Shown piece after piece: positions 14,367 through 22,268 of a DNA stretch of 32,482 nt; position 1 is the stretch's first letter; each line of letters opens with the position of its first letter. A model generated the notes under the pieces. That model searched no databases and was not told the origin of the DNA. It was given only the letters and a program-made list of their open reading frames with translations. The position numbers and the translations under genes were made by a program. This DNA comes from Ruminococcus sp. UBA3800 (GTDB lineage Bacteria; Bacillota; Clostridia; Oscillospirales; Ruminococcaceae): positions 1 to 32,482 of the forward strand of contig DFEO01000151.1 in the NCBI GenBank assembly GCA_002368715.1, written 5' to 3'.

Positions 14367-15557
14367 TTACTCTACTTCATAGTATACGAACTTATTGATA
14401 AAGGCTACAACGATAGCAAGGAATACCGCAACGATAGCGAAGTATGCCCAAGCCATTGCTGCCGAGTAACCGTGCTCCCAGTTGCTCGCTTTATTAAGTA
14501 CGATAGACATTACACTGTTCTGAGGATCCACGAAGGAGTCTACTATGGTGTAAACAACGCTTGCGAGGATCATCGGGCTGATGTAAGGGATAGTGACCTT
14601 CCAGAAGAACTCCCAGGCTGTCGCACCCTCGATCTGAGCTGCTTCCTTGGAAGAAAGCGGAATTCCCTGAAGTGCGGAAAGTATCAGAAGGATCTGGATA
14701 CCCGAGTTCCACACAAGGTCGAAGATGTCGGTTATCAGAGTGTTGAGTGTTTCTGTAAGGGTGTCACTGATGTTATACACTCCCAGGAAGTTGAGCAGCT
14801 GGTCAACGAGGTTTGCCTCGAACATTGTGCTGAACTGCTCTGCGCCGCCCGAGAAGCCGCCCTGATCCATGTTACCGTTGATGATGTCGATAACAGGACC
14901 CGTAGCGATGATAACGGGGAGGAAGAATACCGCTCTTGCGAAGGTCCTTCCTTTGAATTTCTGGTTCAGGATAACTGCGATGAATATCGCAAAGATGAGG
15001 ATGAGCGGTGTTCTCAGAACAGTGCTCTGAAGCATCTCCACGAGAGCCTTCGAGTAATCCTGGTCTTTTCTGAATGCGTTACGGTAATTCTTGAGGCCGA
15101 TCCACTCCATTTTCATACCGCCCTGATTTACCTCGGTCTTGTTGAACGAGTATATCAGCGACTCGATGAACGGAAGGATGAAGAAGTAGATAGTTCCCAG
15201 CGCCCAGATAGCTATAAAGCCATAGCCGTAAAGGCCTTTTCTTCTCTCATAAGAGAGTCTGTGCTTTTTCTCGGGCTTCCTGTTTGCAGCGGCAGCTTCG
15301 GCAGCGGTCTCCTCTGCGATCGCTTTGCTCTCAGCCTCAAACGCTTCCTTGGAAGCGGCGATGTCATCGTCTGCTTCCTCGGCAGCTTCTTCTGCTGCCT
15401 CTGCTGTATCCTCTGTCTCTTCAACAGTCTCCTCAGCCGCATCGGCAGCAGCCTCGACAGCCGCATCGGCTGTCTGCTCTGCTTCGCTCTCAGCTTCGTT
15501 GATCTCGGTATTAACTTCCTCCGGGTCTAACGGAGTGTTCATGATCTCTTCACTCAT
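14367..15557 (-). CDS. Carbohydrate ABC transporter permease, MalF type, with acidic N-terminal arm
   Basis: This 396-residue permease is longer than the usual 290-310. The first 90-100 residues are almost entirely Glu, Ala, Asp, Thr and Ser, then comes a basic segment (RKPEKKHRLSYERRKG) and the first membrane helix (GFIAIWALGTIYFFIL). The permease core carries the coupling loop SKEAAQIEGATAWEFFWKVTIP, a good EAA motif. By the positive-inside rule the acidic arm is cytoplasmic. Its start overlaps the stop of the DUF5696-like gene (ATGA), and its MalG-type partner follows after 12 bases. Arms like this are not part of the known transport cycle and may be a docking segment; that is inference. 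Confidence 0.9.
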   Translation of the reverse strand: MSEEIMNTPLDPEEVNTEINEAESEAEQTADAAVEAAADAAEETVEETEDTAEAAEEAAEEADDDIAASKEAFEAESKAIAEETAAEAAAANRKPEKKHRLSYERRKGLYGYGFIAIWALGTIYFFILPFIESLIYSFNKTEVNQGGMKMEWIGLKNYRNAFRKDQDYSKALVEMLQSTVLRTPLILIFAIFIAVILNQKFKGRTFARAVFFLPVIIATGPVIDIINGNMDQGGFSGGAEQFSTMFEANLVDQLLNFLGVYNISDTLTETLNTLITDIFDLVWNSGIQILLILSALQGIPLSSKEAAQIEGATAWEFFWKVTIPYISPMILASVVYTIVDSFVDPQNSVMSIVLNKASNWEHGYSAAMAWAYFAIVAVFLAIVVAFINKFVYYEVE

Positions 15558-18088
15558 TCTTCAATACCTCCTTCAACACAATCTTCAAGCGGAATGATCT
15601 TTCCGTCGACCTCAGCCTGGCTGAGCTCTGTGTTCACCTTGATAACAACATCGGGCTGACCGTCCTTTGAATATGTTGTTGTGAACTCTGTTCCGTCCCC
15701 GTTTCTCTCATACTTTGTTATAGTATAATCGGAAACGCCTGCGAGGATCTCCTGTGCTGCCTTATACTGCTTTGCAGCCATATCTGTCCAGCCCTCATAA
15801 TGAGTGTAATAAAGCTCATCATAGTCGGTATCCTGGAGAGTGTCGGCATCCACATAGGTAAGATCATAATGGATCTGAGAGCCGGAAGCCAGCGACAGAT
15901 AGAATACCTCGTCAGTGTTCGAGCTCTTATTTACCGATGTGCCTGCATAATCAAGGTAGCCGTGGATGACCATCTGATAGAACGGGATATCATAATCTGT
16001 GATATTGAAGCTGCTCGAATATACAGGTATATTCGACACCTTGTTCACATAAGGCAGTACATAAGCGTTTGCGCCGGAAGCGTAAACCGTCTTTTCCTGA
16101 CCCTTGGCCTTTTCATAGCCTTCAAGGAGCTTCTTCATCGTATTCGATCTGCTCGAAGGTTCACTGTTGGTAAAGTCTGAAACGAGCCTTGTCGAATAGT
16201 AGCCAAAGCCTACTGCATCTAGCTTCTCGTCCTCGTAGCTCTCGAGCATCTCGGAGAACACGTCGGAGTACTTGTTAGGTGTCAGCAGTGCGGGAGCAAC
16301 TCCCTTTTCAGCAACACCGAATGCCGGGCTGTATGAGCTCTGTCTTGAATAAGCGTTTGAAACTCTTATTGCGGTGCTCGTAAGGGTCATATAACCCCAT
16401 GAGCTTGAAGACATCGTAAAGTTGTTGAGCGAAGGAATGACCTCCACATTCTTGTCAAGACCTATCAGGTCCTCGAAGTCTCCGCTTCCGCCCAGTGTAC
16501 CCGAAGGATCCGCATCAGTTGCGATCTTCTTCTTGATAGCATCGTCGGTCCAGTCGTTATAGTTGACTGTCATCGAGGAAACGCCGTCGTCCTTGAAGCC
16601 GTTGATAAGCTCCTTGGCCTGATTGAAGCCTGTTATCTCGGTCTTGAGGTTGAAGGGGATACCGAGTATCGAGGTATCCTTCATAACGCCGCCGTACAGG
16701 TCGAGATACAGGTCGTTGTTGTTGGCTGTTGCCTTCTTCTCCAGACCCTTCTCGTTTATCAGATAGTTTCTGTAAACCTCTGCGCAGTCGGCATAGTTAA
16801 GGTCGCCGCTCTCGCTGTCGATAGGATAATACTTCACGCCGAAGCGGTCGGTCTTTATCTTGCCCTTCTCGAACACCGTAAGTCTTGTCGAGCTGTCACC
16901 GCTCATAAAGAACGAGTCGGTGCTCTTGAGCTCAAACTCAAAGTAGCAGTTGTTATATGCCTGCTTCTCCTGTCCGCAGACCTGAGCGTGAGCATAAACG
17001 TTAGCGTCGCCATCGGAAGCCACCATAACAACGCCCTTGTTTCCGCTTACCGTTGCCATAACAGGCAGATATGCCTGCTGGGTGATACGGGGAGCATTGA
17101 GCGGTACAGCAGTATAATCTCTGCCGTATACCTGCTGTGAATAGTCCTGATAGTTCTGCTTGCCATTATTATAATTGATAACAGCGCCTGTACCATCGGG
17201 GATTATCATATATCCGTCGGTCTGAGAATCAGCCGCAGCAAAGTAAGGCATGATCTCGAGCTTTGTGAGGATATGACCATCCAGCGATGAGGTGTTGACC
17301 TCCTCGATATCTTCCTTGTCAACATAAGCATAGAGATGATCCTCTCCCAGCTCATAGTTGATCTTATAAGCGATATCATACTTATTCTTTGAATTCTTGA
17401 TCCTGTACTTTACAGTTTCAACGATCTTATCGCCCTTAACGTCGAATTTCACCGTACACTTATTGGTGTAGGTCACAGAGGACTCACCTCTGTTGGTCTC
17501 GCCGACGTCTCCGATCTTGAAGCCCGAAGTGGAAGCCACCTGCTTACGCTGAGCGGAAGCCATATCTCTTCCCTTGTCTGCATCAAGTATCGTAGTATCG
17601 ACACCTACATTGATAGGTGAAGACCACCATACAGAACCGGTTTTCTTTACCTTAACGGCAAGTCTTTCGTTCTTCTCATCGAGATAGACCTCAAGATTGT
17701 CGTTTGAAAGAGCCTTTTCTGCCATTGCAAGCGCCTCATCATCAGTGATAGGCTGCTCTTCTTCCTCTTCCTCCGCCGCACTGTCAGTTTCAGCGGTGCT
17801 CTCATCAGTCACAGCGCTCGACTCATCCGTTTGAGCTGAGCTGTCGGCTGTCTCGTCAGCTGTGCTGTCGTCCGAAGCTGTACTCTCGTCCGAAGCGGTG
17901 CTGTCGGCTGCTGCATCACTGTCTGCGGTCTCTTCAGCGGCTGTGCTGTCTGTCGTCTCGGCAGCGGAGGAATCCGCAGCTGCGCTCGACACCTCATCCG
18001 AGGTCGAGGATACAGCCATTGAACCGAGCGGCGTCAGCATTGTAAGACAAAGGGCAAAAACTATTGCTTTCTTATAATTCTTCTGCAT
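15554..18088 (-). CDS. Secreted DUF5696-like protein with acidic low-complexity linker
   Basis: The 844-residue protein has an N-terminal signal peptide (KKAIVFALCLTMLTPLGSMA). A stretch of about 100 residues composed of Ser, Asp, Ala, Thr and Glu, ending in EEEEEE, follows, and then a large globular part of about 720 residues. The globular part contains SVWWSSPINV, a beta-rich middle and alternating strand/helix blocks such as GFNQAKELINGFKDDGVSSMTVNYNDW. I recall this as the DUF5696 type often found next to carbohydrate ABC permeases and Yip1 proteins. The later half reads like a barrel fold related to glycosidases, so it may bind or cut a glycan, but I see no certain catalytic pair. It lies 20 bases after the Yip1 gene and overlaps the next permease gene by four bases. 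Confidence 0.72.
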   Translation of the reverse strand: MQKNYKKAIVFALCLTMLTPLGSMAVSSTSDEVSSAAADSSAAETTDSTAAEETADSDAAADSTASDESTASDDSTADETADSSAQTDESSAVTDESTAETDSAAEEEEEEQPITDDEALAMAEKALSNDNLEVYLDEKNERLAVKVKKTGSVWWSSPINVGVDTTILDADKGRDMASAQRKQVASTSGFKIGDVGETNRGESSVTYTNKCTVKFDVKGDKIVETVKYRIKNSKNKYDIAYKINYELGEDHLYAYVDKEDIEEVNTSSLDGHILTKLEIMPYFAAADSQTDGYMIIPDGTGAVINYNNGKQNYQDYSQQVYGRDYTAVPLNAPRITQQAYLPVMATVSGNKGVVMVASDGDANVYAHAQVCGQEKQAYNNCYFEFELKSTDSFFMSGDSSTRLTVFEKGKIKTDRFGVKYYPIDSESGDLNYADCAEVYRNYLINEKGLEKKATANNNDLYLDLYGGVMKDTSILGIPFNLKTEITGFNQAKELINGFKDDGVSSMTVNYNDWTDDAIKKKIATDADPSGTLGGSGDFEDLIGLDKNVEVIPSLNNFTMSSSSWGYMTLTSTAIRVSNAYSRQSSYSPAFGVAEKGVAPALLTPNKYSDVFSEMLESYEDEKLDAVGFGYYSTRLVSDFTNSEPSSRSNTMKKLLEGYEKAKGQEKTVYASGANAYVLPYVNKVSNIPVYSSSFNITDYDIPFYQMVIHGYLDYAGTSVNKSSNTDEVFYLSLASGSQIHYDLTYVDADTLQDTDYDELYYTHYEGWTDMAAKQYKAAQEILAGVSDYTITKYERNGDGTEFTTTYSKDGQPDVVIKVNTELSQAEVDGKIIPLEDCVEGGIEE

Positions 18089-18108
18089 TATTTACACCAC
18101 CCTTTCTC

Positions 18109-18738
18109 CTAGCCTCTGATCCTGTATGCGATCTCGGTATAGATCGAATAGCCGAATACATAGACCTGCTGGAACAGCGAAAGGAGCAATATCGCAAGGA
18201 ACAGTATAAGAAGCATTGCGATGATAGTGCCCACTATCGAAGCAAGGGTCTTTCCGAATGAATACTGGTGTGCTGCTCTCATAGCCTGGATCATCAGGAC
18301 TACGGACCAGCCCAGTCCGAGATAGTTTATTGCATGTATCCAGATAGCCTCCTCCTGAACGAGAACGTTAGAGAAGATAACTGCGATAAATGTGCACACT
18401 ATGTAAGGAACAAGCGAATATGCGGAATAGATAAGGATCCTTTTCAGAGTACCCTCACCGTCAAGAAGCGTGCATATAGCCCAGTTTCCTATTACCCATG
18501 TAAAGAAGTAAACTACCGACTGTACCAGCAGAGGCACAACATTGAATACCTTTACATAGTTCTCGTTGAACTGGAAGCCTGTCAGCTGTCTGTCCACGAC
18601 CATTGCAACGAAAAGCAGGAAGACTATACCGAGTGCGATCTTTATCGAGCCCTGCTTTTTCCATCTGAGGTCCTCAAAGCCCTCTACTGGGTGAAAGACA
18701 CAATGCTTGAGCCAGCCCATTGGCGAAAATTCATACAT
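18109..18738 (-). CDS. Yip1-family integral membrane protein
   Basis: The 209-residue protein has about five membrane helices (IALGIVFLLFVAMVV, FNVVPLLVQSVVYFFTWVIG, ILIYSAYSLVPYIVCTFIAVIF, INYLGLGWSVVLMIQAM, TIIAMLLILFLAILLLSLF). The N-terminal HPVEGFEDLRWKKQGS and the central YSLVPYIV are typical of bacterial Yip1/YIP1 proteins. Known: eukaryotic Yip1 works in vesicle traffic; the role of bacterial members is unknown. It lies one base after the NHL/TPR gene and 20 bases before the DUF5696-like gene, so it is translated with them and may be the membrane anchor for their complex (inference). Confidence 0.8.
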   Translation of the reverse strand: MYEFSPMGWLKHCVFHPVEGFEDLRWKKQGSIKIALGIVFLLFVAMVVDRQLTGFQFNENYVKVFNVVPLLVQSVVYFFTWVIGNWAICTLLDGEGTLKRILIYSAYSLVPYIVCTFIAVIFSNVLVQEEAIWIHAINYLGLGWSVVLMIQAMRAAHQYSFGKTLASIVGTIIAMLLILFLAILLLSLFQQVYVFGYSIYTEIAYRIRG

Positions 18739-18739
18739 A

Positions 18740-20353
18740 CTAGTCTCCCCCCTTAATTATAGTTCTGAGGAACTTCTGAACTCCACGTTTTCTGAGTATC
18801 TTCACAAGTATCAGGACAACTATCAGTCCGATAATGATTATCATTATCAATGTGAAGTGCTTTCTCAAAAATTCCTCTCTTGCATACTTGAACGCCTTAT
18901 CATAGTCGTCCCTGTCGTATGAGGTCTTGAAGTAATCAAGAGCCTTGCTGTACTCGCCCTCTGTAAGAGCAGCCTTTCCGAGACCTGTGTATGCCAGAGC
19001 ATAACCTCCGTCTCTCTTGACTACCTCTTCCCATTCGGGCTTTGCGTCAACATATCTTCCCTCGTCGTAAAGAGCGACTGCCGAATGAACATAGTGACCA
19101 AAGGTGGTCTCTGTGTATATCGTTATGTCGTTCTTCGAGCCGTCGAGGATAAATATCTCATTGTCCACAGCCTCGATAGCGTTCGGGCTGGTAAAGCTTC
19201 CCTCCTGGTCGGAGGTCGAGTTCTTTGTTCCGAAGATGCACAGCAGATTACACAGCTTGTCATACTGGAACACTCGTCCGTTTTCAAAATCGAGGATATT
19301 TATCGTTCCGTTGTTTGAAACAACGATATCGGTAAGTCTGCACTTATAGCTCTTGTTCTGGGTCGCATCATACTCTGTCGTAAGGTCACCGAACTTATAC
19401 TCGTCGCCCACAACGTTGTCCCAGATATTATATCCCGCAGGATTGAGCTTCTTTACAGCGTCTGTCTGGGCATTGGCTGCCTCGGTTACTGTATAAACGA
19501 AGCCGTCATTGTCGATATCAAAGTTTGCATACTCGACAGGAACGTTTCTCTTCATTCCCTGGATCTGCTCATTTGAAGCGATCTTTCTCCAGAGCTGCTG
19601 AGCGATAACAGCTGCCGTTACCTCAACTCGGTTTGCACCGTAGAAGCCCTGGAACTCGCCGGAAGACGAGAACTGAACGGCACCCGCTGTGATCGACTTA
19701 CATACGCAGTAAACATTCTCGGCTGCATCTGCAAGGATCTTTGAAGGGTTGAACACCTTCGAGTCATAAAGCTTTGTTTCAGGCTTCAGATACTCCTGAA
19801 CGAGCTCCAGCTCGGTATCAGACTTGACCTTGCATTTCAGTGCTCTTGAATTGTCGGCATCTGCTATATAAACATAGAGGTTGCCGTCGATGATGCTCTC
19901 CTTTACATAGATACCCGAAGGTCCGTCGAAGGTCGAAACACCGTCCTCTCTGACAGCGATCTCCGTATCACCGCTGACGCCGTCAAAGCATCCCGTGAGC
20001 TTCAGATCACGGTCGAGCCTGAGGATACGATCATTTCCCGTATCGCATATCCAGAAGGTCTCGTTGTCATCATCATAATAGAGATCCTTAGCATCCTTCA
20101 GTGCTGAAGGAGCCTCTTCATTTAAAAAGAGTGGATCCGAGGGGTCAGACATTCTTGAAAGACCCATATCCGCACCCGTTACTGCTACATTTACTCTGTA
20201 AGCGCTCTGCGAAGGTATCGCTGACTCCCAGTAGTCGTAGTTGTAAGCGGTGTACGGTTCGTCTGCAAATGCGGCGGTGGTCATTGTGAGAGCCAGCGCA
20301 GCTGCCATTGCCGACGTTATTATTCTTTTAAGAGAATTTTTATAACTCAACAC
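18740..20353 (-). CDS. Membrane-anchored NHL beta-propeller / TPR protein
   Basis: The 537-residue protein has an N-terminal signal peptide (ALALTMTTAAFADEP). A long beta-propeller region with NHL-like repeats spans about residues 70-410 (WICDTGNDRILRLDRD, INILDFENGRVFQYD, IFILDGSKNDITIY). Two TPR-like helix pairs follow at about 415-490 (ALYDEGRYVDA, GLGKAALTEGEYSKALDYF). A C-terminal membrane helix (IMIIIIGLIVVLILVKIL) ends in a basic tail. The propeller and TPR part should therefore be outside and the tail inside. The start is GTG with AGGTGA upstream. It sits between the first permease pair and the Yip1 gene with short gaps. NHL propellers bind proteins, sugars or RNA; here a sensor or scaffold for the transporter is a reasonable guess only. 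Confidence 0.8.
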   Translation of the reverse strand: MLSYKNSLKRIITSAMAAALALTMTTAAFADEPYTAYNYDYWESAIPSQSAYRVNVAVTGADMGLSRMSDPSDPLFLNEEAPSALKDAKDLYYDDDNETFWICDTGNDRILRLDRDLKLTGCFDGVSGDTEIAVREDGVSTFDGPSGIYVKESIIDGNLYVYIADADNSRALKCKVKSDTELELVQEYLKPETKLYDSKVFNPSKILADAAENVYCVCKSITAGAVQFSSSGEFQGFYGANRVEVTAAVIAQQLWRKIASNEQIQGMKRNVPVEYANFDIDNDGFVYTVTEAANAQTDAVKKLNPAGYNIWDNVVGDEYKFGDLTTEYDATQNKSYKCRLTDIVVSNNGTINILDFENGRVFQYDKLCNLLCIFGTKNSTSDQEGSFTSPNAIEAVDNEIFILDGSKNDITIYTETTFGHYVHSAVALYDEGRYVDAKPEWEEVVKRDGGYALAYTGLGKAALTEGEYSKALDYFKTSYDRDDYDKAFKYAREEFLRKHFTLIMIIIIGLIVVLILVKILRKRGVQKFLRTIIKGGD

Positions 20354-20391
20354 TACTTATCACCTGTTTCCTTTTAAATTTAAGTTCATCA

Positions 20392-21297
20392 TCAATCCTT
20401 CATACCGGAGTTTGCCATAGTCTCCATGACATTTCCCTGTGCTATAAGGAATACAACGAGTGGTGGTATCAGAAGTACGACCGCAGCCGCAAAGGTTACG
20501 CCCTGACGAGCAAGACCTGCAAGCGTGATCTGCTGTACAACTGTTGGTAGTGTTTTGAGCTCCTCGGAGTAGATAAGAGCTCCGCCCTGGATGTTCCAGG
20601 CGCCCTGGAAAGCGAAGATGATAAGTGTCATCAGCGCAGGCTTCGAGTTAGGAACAACGATCTGCCAGCAGATCCTGAAAAGTCCCGCACCGTCCACCTT
20701 TGCCGCCTCGACCATCGAGTCGTGGATCGTTGTCATGCTCTGACGCATAAGGTAAAGACCCATGGCTGTGGAAACGCTGGGCAGGATAAGTGCCCAATAG
20801 GTATCGATCATATGCAGCTTCGACATTACGAGGAAGGACATGATCCATGTTGCGTTCGAGGAGAACAGAAGGGCGATAACGATTATCTGGTTTATCGCTT
20901 TGCTGCCCGGGAACTTGCACTTTGAAAGAACAAATGCGGCACAGCAGCAAACAAACAGGTTTGCAGCGCAGATAACTATCGTGATGAATACGCTGTTGAA
21001 GATGTATCTCGACAGCGGCACCTGCCACGAGCTTGCAGCGACCTTGAACATATCGGAGAAGTTATTTGTGGTAGGGTTTAAAACGTAAAGCTTAGGCGGG
21101 AACACGAACAGCTCCTCGACAGGCTTCAGCGACTGTATTATCGAATAATACAGAGGGAAGACCATAAACATACCCAGCAAACACAGGAACACGAAGATCG
21201 CAATGTCTCCGCCGAGAGAGCCGTTGACTCTTTTCTTCTTTTCGCTGACCTTCAGCTTTTCGATGGATTGCTGCTTTTTTCTTCTTTTTCTTGCCAT
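20392..21297 (-). CDS. Carbohydrate ABC transporter permease, MalG type (first pair)
   Basis: The 301-residue permease has a basic N-terminus (MARKRRKKQQS), six predicted membrane helices and the coupling loop SMVEAAKVDGAGLFRICWQIVVP, a close match to the CUT1 EAA motif. Known: the MalG-type half of a sugar importer channel. GGGGGAG lies just upstream of the start. It follows its MalF-type partner by 16 bases and precedes the NHL/TPR gene by 38 bases. Confidence 0.92.
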   Translation of the reverse strand: MARKRRKKQQSIEKLKVSEKKKRVNGSLGGDIAIFVFLCLLGMFMVFPLYYSIIQSLKPVEELFVFPPKLYVLNPTTNNFSDMFKVAASSWQVPLSRYIFNSVFITIVICAANLFVCCCAAFVLSKCKFPGSKAINQIIVIALLFSSNATWIMSFLVMSKLHMIDTYWALILPSVSTAMGLYLMRQSMTTIHDSMVEAAKVDGAGLFRICWQIVVPNSKPALMTLIIFAFQGAWNIQGGALIYSEELKTLPTVVQQITLAGLARQGVTFAAAVVLLIPPLVVFLIAQGNVMETMANSGMKD

Positions 21298-21313
21298 TTA
21301 TGTCTCCCCCCTT

Positions 21314-22249
21314 CTAGTCAAGATATTTGCCCAGCAGCCAGTTGATGCCCTTATTTGCCAGAAGCATCGCAGCGAACAGAACAAAGCAGATAGCGGACGC
21401 ATAGCCCATCTCATATCTGATGGAGCCGTAGTCTGTTGCGTGGTTCATGATCGTGTGGGCTGCATAGTCGGTCGAAGGAAGACCTACAAGGTTCTGTCCA
21501 ACGATACCTACGGTGAAAGATGCCGATATCTGGATAACGGCTGCGAACAGAAGCTGAGGACCCATTGAAGGGATCGTTATCATAAACAGCTCCTGCCATC
21601 TGTTCTTGATACCCTCGATAGCGCCTGCCTCATACATCGACTTGTCGATGTTCTGGAAGCCTGCACGGATAGCAAGGAAGCCCGCACCCATCGACATCCA
21701 CAGCTGGACGATGATAACGACCGTAAGTATGTAGGTCGTATCGGTCAGCCACTGTGCCGGTGAGTTGAGTATCCCCACATCCATAAGGATAGCGTTGAGA
21801 TAACCGTAGGAGTCACCCGACAGGATCAGCTGCCAGGTAACATATACCGAGGTTACCATTGAGGGTGCGTAATAAACGAATGTAAAGAAGGTTTTCCAGA
21901 AGTTGCTCATCTCGTTTATCAGCCAAGCGATAAGGAAGCTGAGCACATAGGAGAACGGTCCTGTGAATATCGCAAAGATAAGAGTGTTTCTTACTGCGAT
22001 AAGGAAAACGTCATCGTTGAGGAACAGTGTGTAGAAGTTTGAAAGTCCTACAAACTTCGGCGTCTCGATCATATTGAAGTTGGTAAAGCCTATCGGAAGG
22101 CTCATTACGACCGGCATGATCGTGAATATGAAGAAGAACAGCATAAAGGGAAGGAGCATTATGTAGCATGACTTATTGGTCTTCATCATATGCCAGGTAT
22201 ATTTCCACTTGCCCTGTCGGATGATCGGCTGATCAGTATTATTGGCCAT
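21314..22249 (-). CDS. Carbohydrate ABC transporter permease, MalF type (first pair)
   Basis: The 311-residue permease has six predicted membrane helices beginning CYIMLLPFMLFFFIFTIMPV. Its coupling loop is SMYEAGAIEGIKNRWQELF, an EAA motif in which the third position is Gly. It is the expected channel partner of the MalG-type protein 16 bases downstream and starts 19 bases after the solute-binding protein gene, the classical order for a CUT1 importer. No acidic N-terminal arm is present, unlike its paralogue at 14367-15557. Confidence 0.92.
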   Translation of the reverse strand: MANNTDQPIIRQGKWKYTWHMMKTNKSCYIMLLPFMLFFFIFTIMPVVMSLPIGFTNFNMIETPKFVGLSNFYTLFLNDDVFLIAVRNTLIFAIFTGPFSYVLSFLIAWLINEMSNFWKTFFTFVYYAPSMVTSVYVTWQLILSGDSYGYLNAILMDVGILNSPAQWLTDTTYILTVVIIVQLWMSMGAGFLAIRAGFQNIDKSMYEAGAIEGIKNRWQELFMITIPSMGPQLLFAAVIQISASFTVGIVGQNLVGLPSTDYAAHTIMNHATDYGSIRYEMGYASAICFVLFAAMLLANKGINWLLGKYLD

Positions 22250-22268
22250 ATATCACTACTCCCCTTTC

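Noticed and set aside
14472..15530. 352-codon plus-strand frame.
   Set aside because: It mirrors the MalF-type permease and its Glu/Ala arm, and no ribosome binding site or family pattern is present.
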